From Iris pallida (Eukaryota; Streptophyta; Magnoliopsida; Asparagales; Iridaceae): a stretch of 64,000 bases of DNA. Made by a program: the position numbers and the translations under genes. The stretch covers positions 1 through 64,000 of the forward strand of contig JANAVB010012105.1 of NCBI GenBank assembly GCA_029216955.1, written 5' to 3'. A model generated the notes under the pieces. It was given only the letters and a program-made list of their open reading frames with translations. It was not told the origin of the DNA and searched no databases. Positions 24,201 to 35,777 of the stretch are shown here, piece by piece (within the stretch, counting starts at the first letter, position 1; each line of letters begins with the position of its first letter).

Positions 24201-25628
24201 CGAGACACCCTAGTGTCGTGTCCATGCGACACGACACGCTCAAAGTTGGCTCTGTGCGTGTGTGTACTGTCAGCCCGTGTCCAGTGTGAGTGACTTTTCT
24301 CACTCGACACGACACGAGACGACACCAAATTTTGGGGGTATGTGCGCAGACATTGCCCCCTCGTGTCCACAAAATTTCTCGTGTCCTAGTGTCGTGTGTA
24401 GGGAGAACCAAGGGGGTGGTAGCAGGGCATTTTTCAGTGTAAAAATAGTGTCTAAACAGTGTTGTGTCCGAGAGCTTTGTGTCCAGTTTTGGACACGACT
24501 CAAGCTCAAAACGTGCTCAGTGACACAGGGTTAGGGTTAGGGTTAGCTAGGCTAGGTTTTGGTTCAAAAAGTTTTAGAAAACAGTGAGTAAATTTATACT
24601 ATGACAGTGAGCTAAAAACATTAAAAATACATGAAATTCAATTAGGATACGTGTCCGACACGACACCAAACAAAACCCTAAAATCACCAAACTCTACCCA
24701 CAACTATATTATAACTATATGCATGCAATAATGAAGAAAAAATAGTATATTAACTAGGTTTAGATATATTTACCTCTATGTGTGCAAAGTCTTGAGTTTC
24801 CACTAAATGAGGGTGTACATCCAATAGCCTCAACTTGTCCTTCCTTGGTGAAACTTGAGTAGCTCACTTCCCTAGGCTCCCTTAGATTGTAGGTGATCTA
24901 ATGGAGAAAACTAGAGGTTCAAAGCTTGAGAAATGAGAAAGTTATGGTCAAAAGAGTGGAAGGGTTCTTGGGTTTTTCTTAGTTTTGATTTTTCATGAAA
25001 CCATGGGAATGTGAACTAAGTGTTAGCTATATAGGAGAGAGGGGGGGCAAGGGGGTGTCATGGGGGTGTCTTGGCCGGCCACAAGCATGGGGGGGTTCAA
25101 AGCTTCATGGCTAAGCTAAAGACTTTTGTAAAGGGTTTAAGATATTTTGCATAAATCAAGCAAAATATCAATAAGTAAATATCTAGATATTTGTATAGCT
25201 TTGACTACCATGAAATATCTAATCCTCTTAGTTTCTAGGTTAGGAACTAACCTCTAGATTAGGGTAATTAGGTTAGGGATTATCAAGTCACTAATCAAAA
25301 GTCCATGAATAGTAAAATCTCACTAATCCTACTTAATTCCTAGAAAATTACCAAAATACCCCTTAGGCTAAAAATCACTAAATGATATTCTAAGCCTATG
25401 GTCAAGTTCTCATGGTCATGGCAACTTCTAGGTTAGAGAAAACTAGGGTTTACACTAAGGTTTACTAACAAAGTCACAAAGTCATAAGTCATGACTTAGC
25501 ATGACTTTAGAATTGGTTTAACTTAACTAAAATCACCAGAAAATCATACCATGACCAAAATACCACTAATAAATAATAAAAATAATAATTTTTCAAAAAT
25601 CTCCAATTTTCAGAAATAGGGTGTTACA
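21240..25628 (-). repeat. D 5' LTR (right copy)
   Basis: It begins TGTCACGACCC on the plus strand and ends GGGTGTTACA before the ACTAC duplication. It repeats the landmarks of the left copy: small ORF, GGTCAA block (22540-23100), microsatellites (23180-23370), palindrome (about 23460), CGACAC block (23810-24530). On the minus strand its ends read TGTAACACCC...GTGACA, the same as E. Confidence 0.88.
21626..21805 (-). CDS. Small LTR ORF, 59 aa (D right copy)
   Basis: It begins MHCVRCIVLV and ends VVPVV. It differs from the left copy by a few codons, including one extra Val near the end and Ser for Pro at residue 11. The frame is intact. Confidence 0.4.
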   Translation of the reverse strand: MHCVRCIVLVSVLIGPVENITEDEEEALVSTYYGAGLDDTYVVDPQQDPPAAEDVVPVV

Positions 25629-26346
25629 ACTACAGGCCACTGACGCTAAATTCATTTGACGGGATGACTTCTCCTCGCCAACACATGACATACTTCAACA
25701 CGTAGACTCTGCACTTACCAAGGGACGATCCGTTCTTGTCAAAGCTATTTATTAGCACCTTACTGGGGGTAGCTTTTGCATGGTTCTGCAGTCTGCTTGA
25801 CGGTTGTGTTAATTACTATAAAGACTTGGAGAGGTTATTCCTCAACAGGTTTTATGAGAGTGGCATGCATGTTAGTATGTCCACCCTCATCGAGACTAAG
25901 CAAAGGAAGACTGAGTCTGTTATTGCTTTCATCGAATGCTTCAGGCGACTAGCATTGAAGATGCCCTTCAGTATACCAGACTCAGAACTTATGGATACTT
26001 GTCGACATAACTTCATACAGTGAAGTTCTGTCTGGGTATACATAAGTATGATACATGGCATGCTTTCATCGGGGCTGCTGATGCTGCTGAAAATGATGTG
26101 CCTAATTTGGAATTACTGGTGTTAAAGACACCCAAATCTGAAGACAAAAGCAAGCACCCCCAAACTATCCCTGTCCGTGGGGGTAAAGGGAAAGAAGTCT
26201 TGAAGGTCGACACTTCCAAGGGAGCTTCCAATTCTCAGGGCGCTCCTGACAAACCCAAGGAGACTTTCTCCTTTGACGAAGATGACATTATTACCATTTT
26301 TTACACATTGATGAAGGGTAATAAACTGGCATTACCTCCACCATGA
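25629..26346 (+). pseudogene. gag: Tat gag, core domain and C-terminal linker
   Basis: Gag resumes after D. The frame 25736-26023 encodes the core of a retrotransposon gag domain (AFAWFCSLLDG, then LERLFLNRFYESGMHVSMST, then ESVIAFIECFRRLALKMP). The frame changes at about 26020 and goes on to 26346 as a Lys/Ser-rich linker. Stops lie before 25736. It joins the N-terminal part that ends at 6103. No zinc knuckle is visible, which is usual in this lineage. Confidence 0.75.
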
Positions 26347-28740
26347 CGTCCTGCGGAGGCGAACCAACTCAACGATCCTAAGTACTATCTTTATCATCAG
26401 TACGTGCACCACTCTACTAAGGATTGCATCATCCTGATGAAGAAGATACAACAGCTTATCGACAGCCAAATGATCAACCTCGAAGCTGAAGACAAGGTCG
26501 TATCTTCTAACATGATCTCTCTTCAATTTTGTGACTTTCCTTCCATAGAAGTCCCAGACGGCATAGTCCCAATCCCTAAGGCAGTAATGGAAGTCGTCAA
26601 CCTGTCGCCAGCTCGCAACTCAACGTTGGTGCCACTCACGATAGAACGTGGTGAGATCATGTGGGTCCATCCAGACCATGTGCAAGAAATGATGCAGGGG
26701 GTAGTGTCTTCCAAAGTAAAGCAGAACAAGAAATACAAATCATGCCATATGGTGTATTGTCCCATTTACGAAGTTCTATCTGGAGAGACGTGATCTGGGA
26801 AGACCTACCTACAGACTTATGACCCCGCACAAGAAGATGTAGTACCTTCTCAAGCTCTTGTTGCCCCCACAAGTTCAGAAGCTGGTCCATCTAAGTCCTC
26901 AACTACCGACAAAGCTAAGCAGAAGGAGACGCGATTTGATAAGTCTCTGAAGGCACCAACACCCGAAGGCATGGATCGGCCTTACAACTTTGACATACTG
27001 GCACAGCTGGCCAATACACCTGCCAGGTTGTCTTTGTTCGATCTATTGCGACTCTCCAAAGAGACATAAAAGGCCTTAAGTGAGGCATTACTACATGTCG
27101 ACTCTTATCTCGCTGAAGTCAAAGCCCCCGCTGAAGATCCTGTCTCCTGTCCTCACTATCATAGCACTATGGAAGTGGTGCCCAACATCACCTTTTTACA
27201 AGAGAACATGCTACTAAAAAACAATCGTCATAATAGACCTCTGTACTATACAGGGTATATCGGGACGTTTAAGGTGGATCGGATGCATATCGATCCAGGC
27301 TCCTCCCTCAACATCATTCCTAGAAGTCTACTCCAAATTCTAGGGATCCCTCTGCACAAGTTGTCTGCAACAATACAACTATCATGGCTTTCAATGTTGG
27401 GAGAAGCCACCCGCTGGGTAAGATCCGTCTCAAGTGCCAGATTGGTGATCTCCAAACAGAGATTTCTTGCTATGTAATCGACGCCAATGTGTCCTACAAC
27501 ATCTTGTTAGGACATCCGTGGATACACGAGAACATGATCGTTCCTTCTACCCTTTACCAGTGCTTCAAGTACGTCAACAACGATGGCATCGTGAAGACGG
27601 AGTTTGCCGATATCGATCCTTTTAAGGGTATTGAAGCCTACTACGGAGATTCGGTACTTTACCAATCTCAGCCCTCCAAGGATGACAGCAACGAAGCTGA
27701 CGATGAAGCTAAAGTGAGTTCATCCGCTATTGATGGTCCCCTGGTTATTCGAGTCAAAGGACGTACTACTCCAAAAAGTACTCCAAAGCCTCTCACAATT
27801 CGGGTCAAAAAGAAGAATCATGATAAGGTCAAACCATTGACCATCACTCTCCGCAAAATAACTCGGATGGAACCTGCTGAAGTCCGTCCTCCCAATCCTG
27901 ACGAGTTACCTTATGTGGTGAACTTGGCCAAATCTGTGGCTCATGTTCTAGACAATGATCCCCTCAATGAGTATATCAATACTCAAAATAATGTACCTTC
28001 AGTGGATGATGTTATCCCTGAAGAAGAACTTGTATATTTTCTAAGTAAAGGTTTATCTTTGAATTACTCCGATGTCTACTAATCTGTAAACCAGTACATA
28101 GATACGATATACGCCCTAGAGCATGACATAGGACCATATCTCTGCATGCCGGTCACGATGCCTCGTCTGCAGGAAAAAGTCTGGCCAAAAGTTATCCACT
28201 ACTTCATCGTTCCAGCTAGAAATAAGGGTGAAGAATTGATCATCTTCGGTCGAATAATTGGCGAAAGAAAGTTCGTTCTGGACTCTATTTCTCCCAACCA
28301 CAACACTGAAGCTTACTATAATTCTGAAAAAATGCAACTGTACCGATATAGTTGGCAGGCCAAGAATATCATCCAGAACATGGGATATGATATAAAAAGT
28401 GACCAGGGACTAAACTATGGTCAAGGGTGACGATTGCCAATACGTCACTTTGCTCCTTCCGACAAACTCGAAAACTATTATCAACAAAATGGTGTTGGTT
28501 TGGATTACGTTACTCCTCCAACAACTCCTGAAGGATCAAACGTCAAAGTGGATCGTTGTTCTCATTCTTCTGATTCCTGCCTCTGGGATTCAGACTCCAG
28601 CATTGGAGACATGTTCAAAGCAACTTTGTCCGTCAATATGGTATCAGTTGACCAAATTGCAGACGATGTCCAATCAATCGAGCTTGAACAATGGGCTCAA
28701 AAGATGGATACTAGGTAGGAGTTACGTTTCGAACAACGTG
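26347..28740 (+). pseudogene. Tat gag-pol linker and aspartic protease
   Basis: The segment 26404-26793 is an open frame of unknown role. A retroviral-type aspartic protease lies in 27169-27560: it has the active-site-like stretch IDPGSSLNIIP (Pro in place of the usual Thr/Ser of DTG/DSG; the DxGSS form is common in gypsy elements) and the later VSYNILLGHPWIH, the ILLGRPW motif of this family. A frameshift near 27400 splits it over two frames (27169-27477 and 27384-28082). From 27690 to 28740 the charged linker leads to RT. The protease would cut Gag-Pol. Confidence 0.7.
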
Positions 28741-30230
28741 GAACACCTATTGAAGACGAAGTCGTCCAAGTTAATTTAGGAGATGAATCATCTCTTAAAC
28801 CAATCTTCATCAGCAAAAGTCTGTCTAGCGAAGAACGACAATCTCTTATACAGCTTATAAGAGAATATATTGGCGTCTTTGCATGGAGATATGAAGACAT
28901 GCCAGGCTTGGACCCTAAAGTTGCTATGCACTGCCTAAATATCTCATCCAAAGCTAAGCTAGTGAAGCAGCAGCAATGACGGTTCCGACCAGATATCATG
29001 AAGGCCATCGAGAGCGAAGTCAAGAAGCTTATTTCAAGCGGTTTCATTCGCTAAGAACAACACCCTGACTAGGTCGCTAACATTGTTCCAGTTATGAAAA
29101 ATAATGGTAAAGTTTGAGTCTTTATCAATTACTGTAATTTGAACTCTGTATACCCGAAAGATGAGTTCCCTCTACCGATCACCGACGTAATGATCGACAA
29201 TACTTGCGGCTTCGAACGGATGTCCTTCATGGATGGGTTCTCAGGCTACAACTAGATCAAGATATTCCCCGATAATGAGAAACATACATCTTTTCGAACA
29301 CCGTTGGGGGTATACTGCTATACGTTGATGCCCTTCGGATTAAAAAATGCAGGGACGACATACCAGCGAGCTATGAACACAATTTTTTGCGATCATTTAC
29401 GCAAAATAGTGGAATGCTACGTAGATGATATCGTAGTTAAAAGTCGTCTCAAGGGCAACCACCTCCAAGATTTGAGAACGGTGTTCGAACTAATGCGTGC
29501 ACACCAACTCAAAATGAATCCAACCAAGTCTTTTCTGGAAGTCTCCAGCGGCAAGTTCCTTTGTTTCGTTATCATTTCAAAGGGTATACATCTTGACCCA
29601 GAGAAAGTGAAAGCTATCCTCGATATGCGTATCCAAAGAAATCTCAAAGAACTACGCGGACTTCAAGGAAGGCTATCCTACATCAGACGATTCATTTCAA
29701 ATCTTTCTGGAAGGTGTCAACCGTTTACTCAGCTCATGAAGAAAGGAGTATCTTTCGTCCGGACTGAACAATGTCAACGCGCGTTTGACGACATCAAGAA
29801 GTATCTCACAAGTCCTCCAGTGTTGGTGGCTCCAATAATGGGAAAGCCCTTCTTGTTATATGTCCACGCTATGGATCATTCCCTTGGTGCCCTATTAGCT
29901 CAAAAGAATGAAGGCGGCCATGAATAGGAAATCTACTACCTCAGCCGCACGATGGTGGGTGTCGAGCACAGATACACACCTGTGGAAAAGGAATGTCTCA
30001 CACTGGTATTTGCTATCCAAAAGACACGCCACTACGTGTCTGCGCAGACTATCCACATCATATCTAAAGTCAATTATCTCAGAATACTCATGACTAAACC
30101 GGGTTCTCTTAATTTCCGTTTAGCTACATGGACAATGTTGTTGACTCCATACGATATGTTGTTCGTCCCTCGGAAGGCAGTAAAAGGCTAAGAGTTAGCT
30201 GATTTCTTTGCAGCTCATCCGGTGCCATAA
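28741..30230 (+). pseudogene. pol: Tat reverse transcriptase and first RNase H
   Basis: RT copies element RNA to DNA. Motifs in order are the LEDPKVAMH-like entry near 28910, FINY at about 29120, PLPITDVMID (29172), FMDGFSGYN (29228), LMPFGLKNAGTTYQ (29328) and CYVDDIVVKS (29416), the catalytic YVDD. The open frame 29304-29927 carries RT palm and thumb and reaches RNase H (LLYVHAMDHSLGALL, then TPVEKECLTLVFAI). Stops sit near 28977, 29053, 29118, 29254, 29925 and 30189. The Tat-type gene order places a second RNase H next. Confidence 0.85.
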
Positions 30231-30266
30231 TCTTCCAAACTCTACGATGAAATTCCGGATGAAGTA

Positions 30267-30641
30267 GTGGAGTCTAACACTATAACTGAGGAAATCCCCA
30301 TTTGGCGAATGTTCTTTGATGGTGCATCAAGAACAGGACCTAAAAGAAATATCGTGGCCGGAGTAGGCATCGTGCTTGTGTCACCCGACCATCTGGTTAT
30401 ACACCGTACATATTCTCTCGTGGAACCTTGCACTAATAACGTGGCCGAATATAATGCCCTACTGATCGGCCTTCAACTGGCAAAACAACTGGGAGTTGAC
30501 TATCTAGAAGCTTACGGCGATTCTAAGCTAATAGTTAGTCAGATCCGAGGGAATTATGAAGTTTGTTAGGAAGATCTCATCCCATATCACAAAGCGACAA
30601 TCGAATTAGCTTCTACTTTTGCTGGATTATTCATTGAGCAC
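30267..30641 (+). pseudogene. Tat second (archaeal-type) RNase H
   Basis: The open frame 30267-30569 reads MFFDGASRTGP, then NNVAEYNALLIGLQLAKQLG, then AYGDSKLIVSQI. These are the D-E-D catalytic positions of an RNase H of the RVT_3 type. A second RNase H after the usual one is the known hallmark of the Tat lineage. A stop at 30567-30569 ends the frame and the domain carries on to about 30640. Confidence 0.82.
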
Positions 30642-31924
30642 GTGCCTCGATTACAGAATATAGAAGAAGATGCTTTAGCCGGTCTTGCTGCTTCCTTGAC
30701 CATGCCTACCAATACTCAGCATTCGATCATAATGTCTGATCGAGAGCTATTCTGTGTGAAAGATGCCTTGTATATTCATCACAGTTATGTAACGGAAACA
30801 AACATCGACGTTAAAGACTGGAGATTTCCTTTCATAGACTATGCTGTCTACGGAATCCTCCCTGAGGACCCAAAGGAAGCAGTGTCTGTCCAAAGGCGAT
30901 CCCTCAGATTTTACTATGATACAGCTACTAAAATGTTGTACCGATGCTCTTACGATGGGCTACTGTTATGATGTTTATCAGACACAGAAGCCAAACATGC
31001 ACTCCGTGAGGCTCACGACAGAATTTGTGGTTCGCATCAACCTAGCCCCAAATTATAAGATCACCTCAGACGAATGGGTTATTATTGGCCCACGATGATA
31101 GCAGACGTTGTTGAATATGCAAAAAAAGTATAGGGCTTGTCAGTTCCACGCTGACTTCATTCATCAACCTTTGGAGTTTCTACACCCGACGACGGCATCT
31201 TGGCCTTTTGAAGCCTGGGGTATGGACGTCATAGGCCCAATCAGCCTGTCATCCTCCAGAGGATATTTGTTTATCCTAGTTATAACCGATTACTTCTCCA
31301 AATGGGCAGAAGCTATACCGCTCACCGAGGTAAAGACGTCGAACGTGAACAATTTTATCAAACATCACGTTATCTACCGCTTCGACCTACCTCGCAGGAT
31401 CATCCATGATAATGGTCCACAATTTGTGAGCCATGCATTCTATCGGTTCTGCGATAAGAATCGAATTCAGAATGTAGTTTCTACTGCTTACAATCCAGCG
31501 GCTAATGGGTTAGCAGAAGCCTTCAATAAGACTATCATCAAACTTCTCAAGAAGTTCGTGTCTTCAAACAAGCGCGATTTGAATGAGAAGCTCGGCGAAT
31601 GTCTCTGGGCCTATCGTACAACGGTCCGGACTCCAACAGGCAGTACGCCATTCTCTCTGGTTTTTGGAAGTTCTTTCCCTAGAAATCCAGATTCCCTCTC
31701 TTCGAGTAGCCTTAGCCAGTGAGTTGACTGCCGAAGAAAGTTACCGTCTGTAACTACAAGAGCTGGAAGCGATATACGAAAAACGTTTATTAGCTCAACA
31801 ACGTATTAAGCTATACCAAGCACGCCTTTCTAGAGCCTTTAATAAAAAGGTGAAAGAAAGAATCTTTCAAGTTGGTGATCTGGTCTTAGCAGTAAGAAGA
31901 CCAATGGTCATGACGCACAAGACA
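30642..31924 (+). pseudogene. Tat integrase (N-terminal and catalytic parts)
   Basis: Integrase inserts the DNA copy. The frame 30642-30971 leads into the N-terminal domain; the zinc-binding His/Cys part spans a frame break at 30970-31110. The catalytic core is open at 31108-31722 with all three acidic residues in context: GMDVIGP (31219), HDNGPQF (31408) and GLAEAFNK (31507). The C-terminal part continues in another frame (31723-31924, FQVGDLVLA) and is cut by CACTA1 at the AAA duplication. It resumes at 35637. Confidence 0.85.
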
Positions 31925-32567
31925 AAACACTACAACAAAAAACCCTTTTAATGACGGCTAAAAAGCGTCATTAATGACGAACCATGACGCTTTTTTTTCC
32001 ACAGCGACCGTTATGAAAACGGAAACGGGTGTTATAAATATTTTTTAAAAGCGTCATAAAATAACCGTCATGAATAGTTTCTATAAAAGCGTTATGAATA
32101 GTTAATATATAGTGCACAATTCAGAACAATTTTAAAACGTCATGAATAGATAATATGTACAGGCTCAATGCAGCACATTTATAACACTTTATACTATTCA
32201 AATTAGCACATTTATAATGCTCTATACTGCACAGTATATATTACATTCCAAAAACTTAACATTATATATCACCATCTTTATTACATTTCTCAAAATAGAG
32301 TACATATCAACATCTTCATTACATTGAATATCCAAATACAGAATGTACCCAAAATATAGGAATAAATCTCTCTTTTGCTAACCAAATTATTAGAAATATT
32401 TACTTATGTAGATTCTGACCATGGATCTTCTCTCTGCCATCTCTTGAAGATATCGGGAGTCCCAAAGAGAAGTAGTGTCACAGCTGAGCGACGACTTGGT
32501 GCTGTTGCAGCCGGCGCAGTCGTGGGAGAGCCTCAATCCCTTACTCTCGCCTGAACCCTCACCAACG

Positions 32568-32641
32568 CCATCAGTACATCTACTACAGATGGCAACTAAC
32601 TCCTCTTGGCCAACATCTCCACAGATATCACAGACTTTGAC
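32568..32641 (-). pseudogene. Captured PHD-finger exon fragment
   Basis: On the minus strand a splice acceptor-like TTGTAG is followed by codons for VKVCDICGDVGQEELVAICSRCTDG. The CxxC...CxxC spacing and the CDICGD opening match the first half of the PHD fingers in plant proteins of the AIPP2/PHD type that read CDICGD...ICSRC. The expected second half (H-x-x-C then two more Cys) does not follow, so the piece ends or is broken near 32568. Family assignment rests on this short stretch. Confidence 0.5.
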
Positions 32642-33104
32642 CTACAACCATATTGCAGTTGGAATGTCACACTTCAAATAGGAATAGCATCATGAAAGGG
32701 TAGAAAATTAAGTTGCATACACTACTCTGCAAGCTGGAAGACAGATGGAGAAATCACCATTATCAGAGGATTAAGGTATAATAAAGTAGCTTGCAATAAA
32801 GTAAGGAACCTGCAGGGGCTTTTCCCACCAACTGCAAATAGATATCTCATACAGCTGCAAACTGCAGCAAAAACCAGTAGCAAACAATGAACTTCCAATA
32901 GTCCTCCGTTGCAATGACAAATGAACTTAACCCACTTATGTAACAGAATAATGACGTATCCTTCAAAAATCTTTAATAAGTCCTTTACTTGCTAGAGTAG
33001 CTTAATAAGAGAGAAGGAAAAATGACAAAGGAAAAAAGAAAAGAGAAAAAAAATCTGCAACTGGAACCAGAAAAACTAATAGACGACTAGTCTTTAAGAC
33101 CTTG

Positions 33105-33560
33105 AAGAGTGCAGCACGCCCCTTCTGAGCTTTCCTAAGTTTAAAGTAGAATGGGACTAAGTTCTTTCCAAGCATACAAATGATAAAAGATGACTAATAA
33201 AAACAGAAACCTAGCACGGAAAATTTACTATAAAAAAATAGCTATAACTGAAAAAAATTTACTGTAATGATAAAAGATGACTAATAAAAACAGCTATAAC
33301 TGAAAAAATAGTAAAGAAATTACCTTTGAACCTTTAAGATCTTCTCTCTTCAGTTCATTGGCCTGAAAATGATAACATAAGCAGAGAAAATGATAACATA
33401 AATAGCTCCAAGAGGTACATAAATTAGCGAGAAGAGGCTCAGATTCAGCTTCAGTCCATGATTACTCACTCACAATTGGAGCTGGACCCCCACTCTCATC
33501 ATCCTTTCTTCCAACAAATGGCTGCAATGGAGCTGCCTCGCCATCTGAAGGAGCAGCCAA
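33105..33560 (-). pseudogene. Exon-like pieces of an unidentified captured gene
   Basis: Three minus-strand segments look like exons. The first (about 33560-33471) encodes a Gly/Asp/Pro-rich stretch and ends at a strong donor GTGAGT. The second (about 33361-33323) lies between an acceptor (ATTTTCAG) and a donor (GTAATT) and encodes ANELKREDLKGSK. The third starts after an acceptor near 33145 and runs to about 33105. I do not recognise the protein. They may belong to the same gene as the PHD fragment or to another one. Confidence 0.4.
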
Positions 33561-33589
33561 ATCATCATTGCCAAAAAAAATTCTTGTTC

Positions 33590-33650
33590 TTCTTCTTTTC
33601 CTTTTTCCTTTTCCTTTTTTTTCCTCTCCTCTCCTCTCCTCTCCTTAATT
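33590..33650. repeat. CTTTTC/CTCTC microsatellite in CACTA1
   Basis: A pyrimidine run of CCTTTT and CTCCT units. It gives a Lys/Glu-rich false frame on the minus strand. Confidence 0.8.
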
Positions 33651-34043
33651 CTAATTCCCCTGACAAGTAATGGCTGCACTGTGTGCCTCGCCATTGGCCG
33701 AGGAAGAGAAACAGAGAAGAAATTGAAGGATAAATGTGAATACAAGACGAGAAAAAATGGTAGTCTAAAGTATGAATTCAGACATCATATAATACAATGT
33801 TAATTTTCTCTACAGTTAGCAAAAAGTGCAAGATTAATGGCACCAGCTCCACAGCAAGTTGCAAAGGAATGGGAACTCATCACTTTCTACTAAAACAGTT
33901 TTACTTGCCACCAACCTTAAAAGAATCAAGAAGGAATAAAGGGGAAAGTACACTTTCTTTGTTTAGTTGTCATCATCGCCTAAGGGGAGCTATACACTCA
34001 TTCAATTTAATGGAGGATCTATCAAGATTGTTGGCTCGATATA

Positions 34044-34100
34044 CCTACAATGCTTAACCGAGTTTTGCAGCATACAATGCTTAACCGAGTTTTGCAGCAT
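34044..34100. repeat. 28-bp tandem duplication in CACTA1
   Basis: CAATGCTTAACCGAGTTTTG with its flanks occurs twice in a row. Confidence 0.75.
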
Positions 34101-34657
34101 ATCTATCTCGGAATTTTCCCAAAGTTACAAGCTCATGGATTGCTGATATATATAGGGAAGAAAATGAGAATTTTGCAGCAGAGGGGGGGGTTGTAAGTGT
34201 ATGTTACATGTTCTTATGGTCGATGGATCGGCCATGAACAACATAAGATGCAACCAATGGATCATAACATCTTCTTCACCTCCAAAATTTTGAACATCAG
34301 AAGATGAACAACAGAGGGGGGGTGGTAAGTGTATGAGAACATCTTCTTCACCAATGGATCATAAAATCTTCTTCACCTCCAATTTGAATCCCGACTTCAA
34401 TGGCTAACCCACAGAACCTCTCTCCATGCAGCTTAACCAATACCAATACCTATACCTGCAGTACCAAAACCAATATCCTTCCTCTTTATCGCCAGGACAC
34501 TGACACGACTGGTGTCCAAATCCGATACCGACACTACACATAGTGTCCTAGCGCATTTACAAGGCACAGACACGGTACCCAATGCTAGGGATTCTCTGCT
34601 AGAAATCTTCAGATTTCAACCGATATAGCTCAAAAAAAGAGGGTAGTAAGTAATTAC

Positions 34658-35005
34658 CAGAACTTGAACTCGGGAAGGCAGCGCATGAAGGGTTTGAACT
34701 CATCGGACCCCCTCGTCGGCAGCGAGGCCCTGTCCAGTCCCTCAAACTCCGGATCCACGACCGGCGAGAGGAAGCCGATCAAGAGGTTAAGCAAAGTAGA
34801 TCCCCAATCCGTAGGAGACGACGTAGAACCCCTGGATCAAGTAGACCCTGAGCGCGTAGAGGGACACGATCGCGAGGGTCCCCAGCCACCTCCCCACGGG
34901 GTGGGGGGTCGACCGGTCGAGGAAGTGCTGGAAGCGGCGGGAGAAGTCCGATCTCTATTTCGCGAAGGAGAGGGAGGTGGATGCGTCGATCGGTGATGTC
35001 TCCAT
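34658..35005 (-). pseudogene. RER1: Captured RER1 5' coding fragment
   Basis: RER1 is a small Golgi membrane receptor that returns ER membrane proteins by the COPI route. On the minus strand ATG at 35005 opens METSPIDASTSLSFAK and then a stop. In the next frame comes SDFSRRFQHFLDRSTPHPVG, then [20 protein letters not shown], and after a +1 frameshift at about 34800 [19 protein letters not shown] and [20 protein letters not shown]. This matches the N-terminal half of plant RER1 proteins from recall. The fragment ends at 34658 before GTAATTAC, an intron donor, so it was taken from genomic DNA, not mRNA. The flank 35006-35400 may be its 5' UTR and promoter. Two frame lesions make it non-functional. 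Confidence 0.85.
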
Positions 35006-35636
35006 TTTTTTTCCTTTTTCGGGGGAGGGATGGGGTGGGGTTAGGGTTAGAGTTTTGAGCTCATTTGTGGATCGGAGTGGGGGAAGGAGGAAGAAGAAGG
35101 GGAATCGACGACCAGCGGAAGCCAAGAAGATAACTGCTTGGCGGATCCCACTAAACCCAATCCGAAGCCGACCCGCGCCGCTAGCTCCCTCCCCATCTCC
35201 TCCTCCCTTTCTAACTAGGTTTAGGGTTTTGTATCTAGGGTTAGGGTTTTGGAGTTGGGGGAAAGGAAGGAGAAGAAGAGGAGGAGAGGAGGGTGTTGCT
35301 AAACTAGAGTTAGGGTTTTGGATCTTTGGGATTTTGGAGTTGGGGGAGAGGAGGGAGAAGAAAGGATCGGAGAATGAGAAGACCAGAACCAGAGGGAGAG
35401 AAAAAAATTTGTTGAAGCGCGGGATTTTGTCAAAAAATAAACTTAACAAATATTACAAGTTTACCACCGCTCTAAACTATTAATAACGCTTTGTTTTATA
35501 AACGTTATAAAAAGCCCAGAATCTGCCCAAACCGTCGTAGAAAAAAGATATTTTTCAACTTAATAACGCTTATGTATCAGCCGTCATTAAAATTCCTTGT
35601 CGAGCGTCATTAATAGGTCTTTTTGTTGTAGTGAAA

Positions 35637-35777
35637 GGAAAAATTTTAGCCAAAATGGGAAGGTCCTTTCATTATAGAATCAGTGTATTCTAACAGTACG
35701 TATCGACTAACCAAGCCTGATGGTGACTTGCTCATGATGCGATCAACATCAAGTTCCTAAAGAAATATTATGTGTAA
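35637..35777 (+). pseudogene. Tat integrase C-terminal end
   Basis: After CACTA1 the integrase frame resumes with KGKILAKMGRSFHYRI, close to the GKF..KWEGP..I pattern at the end of Tat integrases, and ends with INIKFLKKYYV then TAA at 35775-35777. A stop is present in between. Confidence 0.75.

Larger units (their letters stand above)
6109..25628 (-). mobile_element. Element D: gypsy-type element without gag or pol
   Basis: It is flanked by perfect ACTAC duplications (6104-6108 and 25629-25633). The two LTRs are about 4.35-4.39 kb and read in the same direction: 6109-19001 (split by E) and 21240-25628. Both begin TGTCACGAC on the plus strand and end GTGTTACA. The polypurine tract just inside 19002 shows that the element points to the left. 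The interior (19002-21239) has no recognisable domain. The ends, the polypurine tract and parts of the interior match element E, so D is a large non-autonomous relative (LARD-like) of the same family. Confidence 0.85.
31928..35633. mobile_element. CACTA1: non-autonomous CACTA element with captured gene pieces
   Basis: The ends are CACTACAACAAAAA and its reverse complement TTTTTGTTGTAGTG, with AAA on both sides (31925-31927 and 35634-35636): the CACTA ends and 3-bp duplication of the En/Spm superfamily. Subterminal repeats of the form GCGTCAT(T/A)AA lie in 31945-32150 and 35480-35615. No transposase is seen. The interior carries parts of plant genes on the minus strand: a PHD-finger exon piece (32568-32641), unidentified exons (33105-33560) and RER1 (34658-35005). 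It sits in the Tat integrase. Confidence 0.88.

Noticed and set aside
34664..34996. Plus-strand frame of 110 aa in CACTA1
   Set aside because: It is the antisense shadow of the RER1 fragment.
34977..35483. Frames of 164-168 aa on both strands
   Set aside because: They cross the GA/CT-rich flank upstream of the RER1 ATG and have no domain; likely 5' UTR or promoter sequence.
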